From Planctomycetota bacterium (GTDB taxonomy: Bacteria; Planctomycetota; UBA1135; GCA-002686595): DNA of 64,000 bases. The notes under the pieces were generated by a model. It was not told the DNA's origin. It worked only from the letters and a program-made list of their open reading frames with translations, and made no database searches. Positions 17,861 to 25,681 of the stretch are shown here, piece by piece; within the stretch, counting starts at the first letter, position 1; every line of letters begins with the position of its first letter. Both the position numbers and the translations under genes were made by a program. The stretch covers positions 51,869 to 115,868 of the forward strand of contig JAEUIA010000054.1 in assembly GCA_016795245.1 (NCBI GenBank), in the 5' to 3' direction.

Positions 17861-18442
17861 TCAGCGCGCGGCTTGAAGCGCAGCCGTCACTTGGACGACA
17901 CGAGCGGCCAGCGCTTCGATCGCCGCCTGCTGTTTGGCGTCGTGTAGGCGCGTCTCGTCCGCCAGTGCTTCGTGCGCTTTCGAAACGGCAATTTGCTCGG
18001 GCAGCACGATGACGTGCAGATTGCCCAAGATCGAGCGCACGGTGACGAGCCCGCGCAACCCGCCGAGCGCGCCCGGGGAAGCGGACATGATGCCCGCGAC
18101 CTTGCCCTTGAAACAGGCCAAGGGCGCTTCACCCGGCTCGGCGCGCGACGCCCAGTCGAGCGTGTTTTTCAGGACGCCGGAGATCGAGCTGTTGTACTCG
18201 GGGCTCGCGATCAAGAACGCCTGGTGCGATTTCATGAGCGCCTTGAAGCGCTTGGCATTCTCGGGCACTCCGTCAGCGGCTTCCAGGTCTCCGTCGTAGA
18301 GCGGCATGGCGAACTCGCGCAAATCGACGTACGTGACCTCCGCGCCCGCCGCGCGCGCGCCCGACGCCGCGATCTGAACCAGCTTCTTGTTGAACGAGTC
18401 GCGGCGCAGGCTGCCGGCGAAGGCGAGGATCTTGGTGGTCAT
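17861..18442 (-). CDS. NADPH-dependent FMN reductase / quinone reductase
   Basis: A 193-residue flavodoxin-fold protein. The phosphate-binding loop GSLRRDSFNKKL is at residues 10-21 and the flavin-contact motif SPEYNSSISGVLKNTLDW at about 80-97, as in azoreductase/chromate-reductase-type NADPH:FMN oxidoreductases. It reduces quinones or flavins with NAD(P)H in the cytoplasm. It lies downstream of a Rieske ferredoxin on the same strand with a 70-base gap, so co-transcription is possible but not shown. Confidence 0.9.
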   Translation of the reverse strand: MTTKILAFAGSLRRDSFNKKLVQIAASGARAAGAEVTYVDLREFAMPLYDGDLEAADGVPENAKRFKALMKSHQAFLIASPEYNSSISGVLKNTLDWASRAEPGEAPLACFKGKVAGIMSASPGALGGLRGLVTVRSILGNLHVIVLPEQIAVSKAHEALADETRLHDAKQQAAIEALAARVVQVTAALQAAR

Positions 18443-18513
18443 CGGTGTCGTGCTTTCATGTGCGAGTCGGGTGGATCTGCTTGCGGCGAAGTGCGGCCGA
18501 GACTACATGGGCC

Positions 18514-18864
18514 TCAGGCCCACACTTCGCAATCCCCGTCGCGCTCACGCACCTTGTAGGTCTTCGCGTTGGCGCACGCTCCGCGGACGGCGCGCCCGGT
18601 CTCGGGTTCGAACAGGTAGTTGTGCAGCGGGCACAAGGCGTGCTTGCCGTCGAACAGCGGCCCGTCGGTGATCCGGCCGGCGGCGTGCGGGCACACCGCG
18701 TCGAGCGCGTACAGCTTGCCCCTCACCCTGCACAGCACCACCTGCTTGCCGCCCGCGAGCGGGTCGCCCAGATCGACTTTCTTGGAGTAGCCTTCGGCGA
18801 GCTTGCTCGTGCCCTTGATCAGGGCCGGACGGCCGCGAAAAAGCGTGCGCAGGAAGTCGATCAT
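18514..18864 (-). CDS. Rieske [2Fe-2S] ferredoxin-like protein
   Basis: A 116-residue soluble protein. The Rieske ligands are visible as Cys58-Pro-His60 and Cys78-Pro-Leu-His81. Its length and plain domain match the small Rieske ferredoxins and NirD-like proteins that pass electrons to oxygenases or nitrite reductases. No oxygenase partner is adjacent; the following gene is an FMN reductase, a possible electron donor. The start codon lies 60 bases from the outer edge of a large palindrome, so the promoter lies next to or within that repeat. Confidence 0.88.
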   Translation of the reverse strand: MIDFLRTLFRGRPALIKGTSKLAEGYSKKVDLGDPLAGGKQVVLCRVRGKLYALDAVCPHAAGRITDGPLFDGKHALCPLHNYLFEPETGRAVRGACANAKTYKVRERDGDCEVWA

Positions 18865-18925
18865 CCCGGTGATGCTAGAAGCCCGTCGAACACGGCGCCA
18901 CTGCGGCTTCTTCAACGGGCCCGCC

Positions 18926-19226
18926 CGTGTCCTGTAACGACTGATTTGAGCGTGACCGCACCGAGTCCGTCTCCACTCCGCCGCTTTCGCTGGCGTGTTT
19001 GCGGTGTGCGGTCGACTTTGACCGTACGGAGCCAGGCTCGTGTGGGTCAAATTCGCCGGCGAAAAATCGTTCGCATGGCGTGAGGTTCTACGCCGGCGAG
19101 TTTGACCCACACGAGCCTGGCTCCGTACGGTCAAAGTCGACCGCACACCGCAAACACGCCAGCGAAAGCGGCGGAGTGGAGACGGACTCGGTGCGGTCAC
19201 GCTCAAATCAGTCGTTACAAGACACG
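18926..19226. repeat. Large palindrome: 136-bp inverted arms around a 29-bp spacer
   Basis: Left arm 18926-19061 and right arm 19091-19226 are reverse complements over 136 bp with two mismatches by eye (19051/19052 region against 19100, and near 18931 against 19220). The spacer is 19062-19090. The inner 38 bases of each arm begin GTACGGAGCCAG and end TTCGCCGGCG, the same blocks as the second palindrome at 23505-23609; the outer 98 bases are unique to this copy. It fills most of the gap between two divergent genes, so it is not a terminator for them. Confidence 0.93.
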
Positions 19227-19269
19227 CGCCGGTAGCGTCGCGCCGCGCGATCACGCATCCTCTCTGCGC

Positions 19270-20649
19270 ATGAAGCCGGTCCTGCTCGTCGACATCGTCG
19301 GTCTGACCCCGCGCCTCGTCACCGAGCGCACGCCGAATCTGCGTGCCATGGCGACCTGCGCGCCGATGTCGACAGTGCTCCCCGCCGTGACCTGCAGCGC
19401 GCAGGCGACGCTCCTGACGGGCAAGCTGCCGGGCGAGCACGGCATCGTCGGCAACGGCTGGTTCACGCGCGACATCGCCGAGATCGCGCTGTGGCGCCAG
19501 TCGAATGCGCTCGTCACGGCCGAAAAAATCTACGAAACAGCCAGGAAGCGCGACCCCGCGTTCACCTGCGCCAAGATCTTCTGGTGGTGGAACCTCGGTG
19601 CCCCCGTCGACTGGTCGATCACGCCGCGCCCCTTCTACCCCGCCGACGGGCGCAAGATCCCGGCGGTGTACGGCGCGCCGCACGAGTACGCGACGCGGCT
19701 CGAGGACGAACTCGGGAAGTTTCCGTTCTTCGATTTCTGGGGCCCGAAATCCGGCCTGCCCTCGAGCCGCTGGATCGCGGATGCGGCCATCTCGACCCTG
19801 GAGCGCGAGCGCCCGACGTTGACGCTCGTCTACCTGCCGCACCTCGACTACGACTTCCAGCGCTACGGCCCGGACGATCCGCGCTCGCAGCAGGCCGTCG
19901 TCGAAATCGACCGTGTTTTCGGCGACTTGCGAGCGGCGGCGGACAAGCACGGCGCCGCGGTCGTCGTCGTCAGCGAGTACGGCATCACGCCCGTGAGCCG
20001 CGCCGTGCACGTGAACCGTGCGTTGCGCGAAGCCGGACTCTTGCAGGCGCGCGCGACACCGGCCGGCGAGATCCTCGACGTGTTCGCGAGCCGTGCGTTC
20101 GCCGTCGCGGATCACCAGATCGCGCACGTCTACGTCCGCGACCCGCGCGATCGCGATGCGACGCGTGAGTGCCTGTCGCGGCTGAGCGGTGTCGATCAGT
20201 TGCTCGAAGGTTCCGAACTCGAACGGCACGGTCTCGCACACGCGCGCTCGGGCGACTTCGTCGCTGTCGCGACCGCCGACGCGTGGTTCACCTACTACTA
20301 CTGGCTCGACGACGCGCACGAGCCCGACTTCGCGCCCACGGTCGACATCCACCGCAAGCCCGGCTACGACCCGTGCGAGTTGTTCGTGGACCCGAACCTG
20401 GCCCTGCCCGCGCTGCGCGTCGCGCGCAGATTGCTGCAGAAGAAGCTCGGCTTCCGCTACCTGATGGACGTGATCCCGCGCACACCCGCCCTGGTACGCG
20501 GGTCCCATGGGCGCCTCCCCGACGACCCGCGCGACGGACCGGTCTGCCTGTCCTCCCTCCCCTGGGCAGCCGGCGAGACCCAGGCAGCGGGTGAAGTCGC
20601 GATGACCTCAATACGCAACCGCGTCCTGGGCCTCCTGGAGCGCAAATGA
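19270..20649 (+). CDS. Alkaline phosphatase superfamily / nucleotide pyrophosphatase-like protein
   Basis: A 459-residue protein. The N-terminus LLVDIVG (metal Asp8) followed by PAVTCSAQATLLTG (candidate nucleophile Thr41) and PGEHGIVGNGW matches the type I phosphodiesterase/nucleotide pyrophosphatase family. YLPHLDYDFQRYGP contains the expected middle metal ligands. At about residue 235 the usual SDHG metal motif reads SEYG, so one site differs from classical enzymes. No signal peptide, hence cytoplasmic. The ATG used is the first after the palindrome; earlier in-frame starts would fall inside the repeat arm. Substrate unknown. Confidence 0.82.
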   Translation: MKPVLLVDIVGLTPRLVTERTPNLRAMATCAPMSTVLPAVTCSAQATLLTGKLPGEHGIVGNGWFTRDIAEIALWRQSNALVTAEKIYETARKRDPAFTCAKIFWWWNLGAPVDWSITPRPFYPADGRKIPAVYGAPHEYATRLEDELGKFPFFDFWGPKSGLPSSRWIADAAISTLERERPTLTLVYLPHLDYDFQRYGPDDPRSQQAVVEIDRVFGDLRAAADKHGAAVVVVSEYGITPVSRAVHVNRALREAGLLQARATPAGEILDVFASRAFAVADHQIAHVYVRDPRDRDATRECLSRLSGVDQLLEGSELERHGLAHARSGDFVAVATADAWFTYYYWLDDAHEPDFAPTVDIHRKPGYDPCELFVDPNLALPALRVARRLLQKKLGFRYLMDVIPRTPALVRGSHGRLPDDPRDGPVCLSSLPWAAGETQAAGEVAMTSIRNRVLGLLERK

Positions 20650-20945
20650 GACCAGTATCTAGCTGATTTTTGAGGAATGCCCATTTCGTCGTAGCGACCC
20701 AAAACCGGGGCTGTTAGAGTCTGTTCACGCTCGTGAGTCAGGGGTCGCTGTCACGCCACTGGCTCTAGGCGCTCGTGTTCTGGGGTCGCGTCGAGCTCTC
20801 GCGCGGTGCACCCCGCCTGGACCCGATCAGAGACCCGGCCGTGGCTACGGCTGGTCCGAGGTAACTTGGAGGCTGCGGCGGGTGTGCTCACCCGTCGCAG
20901 CTTTTTTTTGACGCTGGACGAGCAGGATGCGCGAGGGTGTGCCGC
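20650..20945 (+). promoter_or_regulatory. Structured leader candidate upstream of saccharopine dehydrogenase-like gene
   Basis: A 296-bp gene-free region of GC-rich, partly self-complementary sequence that ends in a strong intrinsic terminator only 37 bases before the downstream start. This layout suits transcription attenuation. I could not match it to a known riboswitch consensus. A small independent RNA ending at the terminator is an equal alternative. Confidence 0.4.
20872..20909 (+). terminator. Strong intrinsic terminator in leader
   Basis: A 13-bp stem (20872-20884 with 20889-20901, one G-T pair), a four-base TGCT loop and an uninterrupted run of eight T. It is among the strongest terminators in the window and lies between the upstream phosphatase gene and the saccharopine-dehydrogenase-like start. 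Confidence 0.93.
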
Positions 20946-22067
20946 ATGGACGGACACAACTACATCGTCTTCGGCGCAGGGCGCCAGGGATTGGCGGCGC
21001 TCTACGACCTCGTGATCCACTGCGACGCTGCGCGCGTCATCGCATTCGAGCCGGACGCACGTCGGCGCAAGGCCGCGGCCGCACGCACGGCGAAGCTGCT
21101 CGGGAAGCGCGCACGGCGGGTCGAATTCCCCGCCTCCGTTTCGGACGCGGAGCTGAAGCGCGCGGACGTCGTGCTGTCGTGCGCGCCGTATTCGAAGAAC
21201 CTCGCTTTGACCGAACGCGCGGTCGCGGCGGGCGTCGCCTTCTGCGACCTGGGCGGGAACCCGGTCGTCGTCGCCGCGCAAGAGAAGCTCGCGCGCAAGA
21301 CCGAGACCGCGGTCGTGCCCGACTGCGGCGTCTCGCCCGGCTTGTCGAACATCCTGGCCGTGCACTGCGCCAAGGTGCTCGGTTGCGACACCGTGCGCGT
21401 GCGCTGCGGCGGCTTGCCCCTGGTGCGCCCTGACCCGCGCACGAATCCGCTCGGTTACAAACTGGTGTTCAGCTCCGCCGGCCTGATCAGCGAGTACTCG
21501 GGTCAGGTGCCCGTGATCGTGAAGGGCAAGTGCACGAGCGTCGCGGCGCTCTCGGTCGTCGAGCGCTTCGAAGACGCCTTCGAGAGTTCTCCCACGTCGA
21601 ACAACTCGCCTCAGATCGTCGCGTATCTGCGCTCGATCGGTGTGCGCGACTACGACTACATGACGCTGCGGTACGAAGGCCACTGGGATCAGGTGCGCGG
21701 CTGGAAGGTGCTCGGTTACCTGCAGGGCGACGCAGCGCGCGATGCCGAACTCGCGCGAGCGCTCGAAGCAGACGAGGCGCTGCACTACGACCCGGCTCGG
21801 GATGCAGATCGCCTGGTCCTGTCGGTCCGGGGCTCACGAAAGGCCAGTAGCCTGGAGCACGGATTCAGCTACCGTCTGGATGTGCCCGCCGACCGCAAGA
21901 CGCGCTTGACCGCGATGGAATTGACCACCAGTTGGGGCATCACGATCGTGGCGCACCACATGGCTCAAGGCCGCGGCGCGCCCCGCGGATTCTCCACGCC
22001 GGAACGCTTCGTCGATACGGCCTGGGTGATCGCGGAGGTGGAACGCCGGTTGGTCGCGCTGGCTTGA
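20946..22067 (+). CDS. Saccharopine dehydrogenase-like oxidoreductase
   Basis: A 373-residue protein with an N-terminal Rossmann motif VFGAGRQG (residues 8-14) and the family segments DVVLSCAPY, CDLGGNPVV and PDCGVSPGLSNIL typical of saccharopine dehydrogenase / Lys9-like NAD(P)-dependent enzymes. These act in lysine breakdown, lysine synthesis or carboxynorspermidine synthesis; no neighbouring lysine or polyamine gene fixes the substrate. ATG chosen over a GTG at 20937 because GAGGG lies about 8 bases upstream. Preceded by a terminator-ended leader that may attenuate its transcription. Confidence 0.85.
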   Translation: MDGHNYIVFGAGRQGLAALYDLVIHCDAARVIAFEPDARRRKAAAARTAKLLGKRARRVEFPASVSDAELKRADVVLSCAPYSKNLALTERAVAAGVAFCDLGGNPVVVAAQEKLARKTETAVVPDCGVSPGLSNILAVHCAKVLGCDTVRVRCGGLPLVRPDPRTNPLGYKLVFSSAGLISEYSGQVPVIVKGKCTSVAALSVVERFEDAFESSPTSNNSPQIVAYLRSIGVRDYDYMTLRYEGHWDQVRGWKVLGYLQGDAARDAELARALEADEALHYDPARDADRLVLSVRGSRKASSLEHGFSYRLDVPADRKTRLTAMELTTSWGITIVAHHMAQGRGAPRGFSTPERFVDTAWVIAEVERRLVALA

Positions 22068-22073
22068 GGTAGG

Positions 22074-22394
22074 ATGATGACCATGACCCTGACTACGACT
22101 GCAGTCCTGGAGCCCGAGACGACGACGCGAGCGACGACACGCGTCGCGCCGCGTTGGAAGGTCGTCATGTGGAACGACGATGTGACGACGATCGAGTTCG
22201 TGGTCGATCTGCTCGCCAGCCTGTTCAGGAAATCGAATACCGAAGCGCGCCTTCTGGCGCTCGAAGTGCACGAACAGGGTTCGGCCGTCGTCGTCGTCAC
22301 GAGTTTGGAGCGCGGCGAGTTGTACGTCGAACAGGTGCAATCCCTGGCCCGTCCGCGCGGTTTTCCGCTCACCACGACGCTCGAGGCCGAATAG
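22074..22394 (+). CDS. clpS: ClpS, adaptor for the ClpAP/ClpCP protease
   Basis: A 106-residue protein with the full ClpS fold: WKVVMWNDDVTTIEFVVDLL, including the N-degron-binding Asn34/Asp35-Asp36, and the VHEQG histidine near residue 66. ClpS delivers N-end-rule substrates to ClpA/ClpC and restrains other substrates. The variable N-terminal tail is threonine-rich. ATG codons at 22077 and 22083 are alternative starts. No clp protease gene is adjacent; it follows the saccharopine-dehydrogenase-like gene by 6 bases, so they are likely co-transcribed. Confidence 0.93.
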   Translation: MMTMTLTTTAVLEPETTTRATTRVAPRWKVVMWNDDVTTIEFVVDLLASLFRKSNTEARLLALEVHEQGSAVVVVTSLERGELYVEQVQSLARPRGFPLTTTLEAE

Positions 22395-22444
22395 CCGGCA
22401 CTTCGCCGGATCGACCTGCCGCCCCGGCTCGTAGTCACACTCAG

Positions 22445-23545
22445 ATGGAATCCAAAGGTCCGCTAGCCGCCGCCATCATCCGCTCAGCGCGCCGCGCACA
22501 CGCGGCCGGGGTGACGTTGCGCATGCAGGAGCGCCATCCCGAATTGATGGGCTGCTTCGGTCGCAACGGGTTCGGGGATCTCACGGCGCACAACGAAGCG
22601 CTGCTCGATTACCTGTCGGCGACGCTCGAGGTCGGGCGGCCGGTGCTGTTCTTCGATCACGTGGGTTGGTTGCTCGGGGCGTGCGAAGCGCGTGGAGTTC
22701 CGCTGGAAGGCTTGCGCGAAGGCATCGTCTGCCTGCGCCAGGAGCTGCTCGAGGAATTGCCCGAAGCAGCGGCCCAGAGCGCTGTCGCTTGCCTGGACGG
22801 CGCCCTCGCGCACTTCGACACGTTGTGCGAGCACGACAGCGATCCGCAGCCGAACGTCAACCCTCAAAGTGCATTGGCGCGCCTCTACCTGCTGGCAGTG
22901 CTGGAAGGCCGCCGCCGCGATGCGATCGAGCTCGCGACGGACGCCGTGGCGGGCGGGCTCTCCATCACGGATCTGTATGCGCATGTGCTCACCGCGACGC
23001 AGGTCGAAGTCGGACGACTGTGGCACGCGGGCGAATTGCACGTGGCGGAGGAGCACATGTGCTCGCGCATCACTGAACAGGTCATGGCGATCGTGAGCGC
23101 TCAGATGCCGCGCGCTCCGCGCAACGGCCTGCGCGTCTTGACGACGAGCGCGAGCGGTGACTTGCACGACATCGGCTTGCGCATGATCGCGGACCACTTC
23201 GAAATGGCGGGCTGGGACGCGGTGTCGCTCGGCGCGAGCACGCCCGCGGAGGATTTCGCCCGCGCGGCGCACGAGTTCGAGCCGCACCTGCTGGCGATCT
23301 CCGCGAAGCTGGTGCTGCACCTGCGCTCGACCATCGACATGATCGCTGCCGTGCGCGTCGTCGACGGGGACAAGCGCACGCCGATCCTCGTCGGCGGCTC
23401 ACCGTTCGTGCTGGTCCCCGACTTGTGGAAGATCGTCGGTGCGGACGGGATGGCGAACGGGGGCCTCGAAGCCGTGGCGACCGGTCGTCGCCTGGTGACC
23501 GACCGTACGGAGCCAGAGCAATTCTTCCCCGATTCGCCGGCGTAG
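22445..23545 (+). CDS. Stand-alone cobalamin-binding protein (B12-dependent regulator type)
   Basis: A 366-residue protein. The N-terminal half is helical; the C-terminal half is a B12-binding Rossmann domain with DLHDIG (Asp239-x-His241-x-x-Gly244), the base-on cobalamin motif, then SLGAS and GGSPF loops. No methyltransferase or kinase domain is attached, so it is either a photoreceptor/regulator-type B12 protein or a corrinoid carrier. The last ~12 codons (from RTEPEQ on) and the stop lie in a palindromic repeat arm, so the native C-terminus appears to have been replaced by repeat sequence. Confidence 0.85.
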   Translation: MESKGPLAAAIIRSARRAHAAGVTLRMQERHPELMGCFGRNGFGDLTAHNEALLDYLSATLEVGRPVLFFDHVGWLLGACEARGVPLEGLREGIVCLRQELLEELPEAAAQSAVACLDGALAHFDTLCEHDSDPQPNVNPQSALARLYLLAVLEGRRRDAIELATDAVAGGLSITDLYAHVLTATQVEVGRLWHAGELHVAEEHMCSRITEQVMAIVSAQMPRAPRNGLRVLTTSASGDLHDIGLRMIADHFEMAGWDAVSLGASTPAEDFARAAHEFEPHLLAISAKLVLHLRSTIDMIAAVRVVDGDKRTPILVGGSPFVLVPDLWKIVGADGMANGGLEAVATGRRLVTDRTEPEQFFPDSPA

Positions 23546-23609
23546 AGTCGTGCGTCTGCCGCGGGTCATCCGGCCGGCGAATCGGGGAAGAATTGCTCTG
23601 GCTCCGTAC
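23505..23609. repeat. Palindrome: 37-bp perfect inverted arms around a 31-bp spacer
   Basis: Left arm 23505-23541 and right arm 23573-23609 are perfect reverse complements; spacer 23542-23572. The arm starts GTACGGAGCCAG and ends TTCGCCGGC, with 16 bases between that differ from those of the large palindrome at 18926-19226. The left arm overlaps the end of the B12-binding gene and the right arm touches the stop codon of the convergent S1 gene. It may act as a bidirectional terminator but lacks a T-run. Confidence 0.93.
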
Positions 23610-24758
23610 TCACGCGAGGCGACGGCCCCAAGCACGCTGCAGTGCGTCGCCCAAGCGGCGCTTCAACTCCAGACCGCCACTCTCCTCGGCCAAGGCATCG
23701 AAGGACGCGCGATTTTCGGCTTCTTCGGCGGCGATGCGCTGGCCGTTCGGGTGGACGAGTGACAAGGACAGTCGTTCGCGCGCCGCATCGAAGGACAGCA
23801 CGCGCACGGACAACGCCTCGCCCGGATGAACCGCCGCGGACAGAGTCTGTTCAGAGCGCAGACCCGCTTCCGATGCAGGCAAGAGCCCTTCGACGCCGGG
23901 CCGCACGCTGACGAAGGCGCCGAAGTCGAGCACGCGTGTGACGACCCCCTTCACGATCGCGCCGGCGAACAGCGTGCGCTCGATGTCCAGCCAGGGACTC
24001 TCGCCGACCTGCTTGAGACCCAGCGCGATGCGCTTGCCGCCGTGCTTGATGTGCAGGACCTTCAGGTCGAGGATTTGACCGATCTTGACGATCGCACGCG
24101 GATCTTCGACGCGTTCGTGACACAGATTCGAGACGTGCACGAGGCCTTCCATGCCCTTGCCGAACGACACGAAGGCACCGTACTCCTCGATGCGCGTCAC
24201 GCGACCCTGAACGATCTCGCCGATCTTCAACTGGTCGACGAGGCGCTGGTGTTCGCTCTCGCGCTCCTTCTGCAGCACGATCTTGCGCGACACGGTCACG
24301 CGCGCGCGCTCGGAATCGACTTCGATGACTTCGCAGGTGAAGTTCTTGCCGACGAGCGCATCGATCTTCATGTCGCGCGGCAGGCCGGTGTGCGACTTGG
24401 GCATGAACGCGTGCAGGGGCCCGATCTTCATTTCGAGCCCGCCGGGCGCGATCCGCACGGCTCGCGCCTGCACCAGGCTGCCGATCTCGAGCTTCTCCCA
24501 GGTGACCAGACTGCGGTCGAGTTGAACTGCGAGCGAAAGCGACCACAGCCCCTCCTCCAACCCCCGCAACGTGAAATCGAATTCGTCGCCGATCGCGACG
24601 GCGTCCTCGAATTTGCGCCGCGAAATGACACCTTGCATGCGCGGTCCGAGTTCCACGAACACGTCGTCCCCGAAAGTTCCGACAACGACGCCGCGCCACA
24701 CCTTGAGCGTGTGGGCTCCATGTTCGGGATCTAGTTTGTCGCTGCGGTCAGGGCGCAT
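23610..24758 (-). CDS. S1-domain RNA-binding protein (ribosomal protein S1-like)
   Basis: A 382-residue protein with four tandem S1 (OB-fold) domains at roughly residues 18-85, 90-165, 180-250 and 268-337. The third, GEIVQGRVTRIEEYGAFVSF with GMEGLVHVS, is canonical. Ribosomal S1 binds mRNA at initiation; this copy is shorter than the six-domain form and could be the S1 homologue or a regulator. It ends directly at the edge of the repeat at 23505-23609. Confidence 0.88.
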   Translation of the reverse strand: MRPDRSDKLDPEHGAHTLKVWRGVVVGTFGDDVFVELGPRMQGVISRRKFEDAVAIGDEFDFTLRGLEEGLWSLSLAVQLDRSLVTWEKLEIGSLVQARAVRIAPGGLEMKIGPLHAFMPKSHTGLPRDMKIDALVGKNFTCEVIEVDSERARVTVSRKIVLQKERESEHQRLVDQLKIGEIVQGRVTRIEEYGAFVSFGKGMEGLVHVSNLCHERVEDPRAIVKIGQILDLKVLHIKHGGKRIALGLKQVGESPWLDIERTLFAGAIVKGVVTRVLDFGAFVSVRPGVEGLLPASEAGLRSEQTLSAAVHPGEALSVRVLSFDAARERLSLSLVHPNGQRIAAEEAENRASFDALAEESGGLELKRRLGDALQRAWGRRLA

Positions 24759-24868
24759 GGGACAAGGAGGCGAGCGGCGGACTCGTCGAAGACTAGTCCA
24801 TGATCGCGGGCCGCGGAAGCACGAGCACGAATGAACTCTTCGGGCGCACCACTGCTATCCTCGTCGGC

Positions 24869-25678
24869 ATGCCTGCACGCACCTCTGCAATCTTCTCTCT
24901 CGCCTGTCTCGCCGTGATCCTGGTCGCCGGCTGCCGCAGCGGCCCGCAGGCCGTGAAGAACGCCGACTATGGATATTCGGACACGCCGCTCCTCCCGCAC
25001 GAGCGCTGGCGCGTTCACGACAGCGCACGCCCATTGCCGCCCGCCGTCGACCCGCGCCCGTTCATCGACGTGCCCCCGCCGTCCGGCGCGATCGTGTTGT
25101 TCGACGGCCGCGACCTCGCGCAGTGGAAGAGCGGCGACAAGGACGGCCAGTGGCGGGTCGAGTCCGGATACGCCGAGGTGAACGGAACGGGGTCGATCGA
25201 GACGAAAGCGTCCTTCGGCGACTGTCATCTGCACATCGAGTGGGCGACGCCTGAAATCGTGGTCGGCCACGGACAGGAGCGCGGCAACAGCGGAGTGTTC
25301 TTCATGGGCCGCTACGAAGTGCAGATCCTCGATTCCTTCGAGAATCCGACCTACGCCGACGGCTCAGCCGCCGCGTTGTACGGCCAGGTTCCGCCCGCCG
25401 TGAATGCATCGCGCAAGCCGGGTGAATGGCAGACCTACGACATCGTGTTTCGCGCGCCGCGCTTCGACGGAGAGGGCCCGGATGCCGTGCTGGTGACGCC
25501 CGCCTACGCAACCGTCGTCCACAACGGCATCCTCGTCCACGACCACATCGCGTTCATCGGAGCGACGCGCCACCGCGAAGTCGCGACCTACGCGCCGCAC
25601 GCGATCGAGCTGCCGCTCGCGCTGCAGGACCACGGTGCGCCGGTGCGCTTCAGGAACATCTGGATCGTGCGCCTCTGA
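24869..25678 (+). CDS. DUF1080 (3-keto-disaccharide hydrolase domain) lipoprotein
   Basis: A 269-residue lipoprotein with lipobox LVAGC (Cys22). The DUF1080 domain starts near residue 75: FDGRDLAQWKSGD, then IEWATPE, RGNSGVFFMGRYEVQILDS and GEWQTYDIVFRAPRF. This beta-jelly-roll domain is highly expanded in Planctomycetota and is linked to glycoside hydrolysis of keto-sugars. The start was placed at the ATG before the signal peptide; an upstream in-frame ATG at 24800 would add 23 residues ahead of it. Confidence 0.9.
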   Translation: MPARTSAIFSLACLAVILVAGCRSGPQAVKNADYGYSDTPLLPHERWRVHDSARPLPPAVDPRPFIDVPPPSGAIVLFDGRDLAQWKSGDKDGQWRVESGYAEVNGTGSIETKASFGDCHLHIEWATPEIVVGHGQERGNSGVFFMGRYEVQILDSFENPTYADGSAAALYGQVPPAVNASRKPGEWQTYDIVFRAPRFDGEGPDAVLVTPAYATVVHNGILVHDHIAFIGATRHREVATYAPHAIELPLALQDHGAPVRFRNIWIVRL

Positions 25679-25681
25679 CGA

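Noticed and set aside
18926..19226. Palindrome as a bidirectional transcription terminator
   Set aside because: It lies between divergent, not convergent, genes and lacks T-runs; arms are far too long.
20650..20909. Leader as a lysine or cobalamin riboswitch
   Set aside because: A GCCACTGG string and a downstream saccharopine-type gene hint at it, but the conserved core of neither class can be assembled in order.
23542..23572. GTAG at the start of the second palindrome's spacer as a REP tetranucleotide
   Set aside because: REP elements carry GTAG/GGAG at the foot of the hairpin; here it is the stop-codon region and the first palindrome's spacer lacks it.
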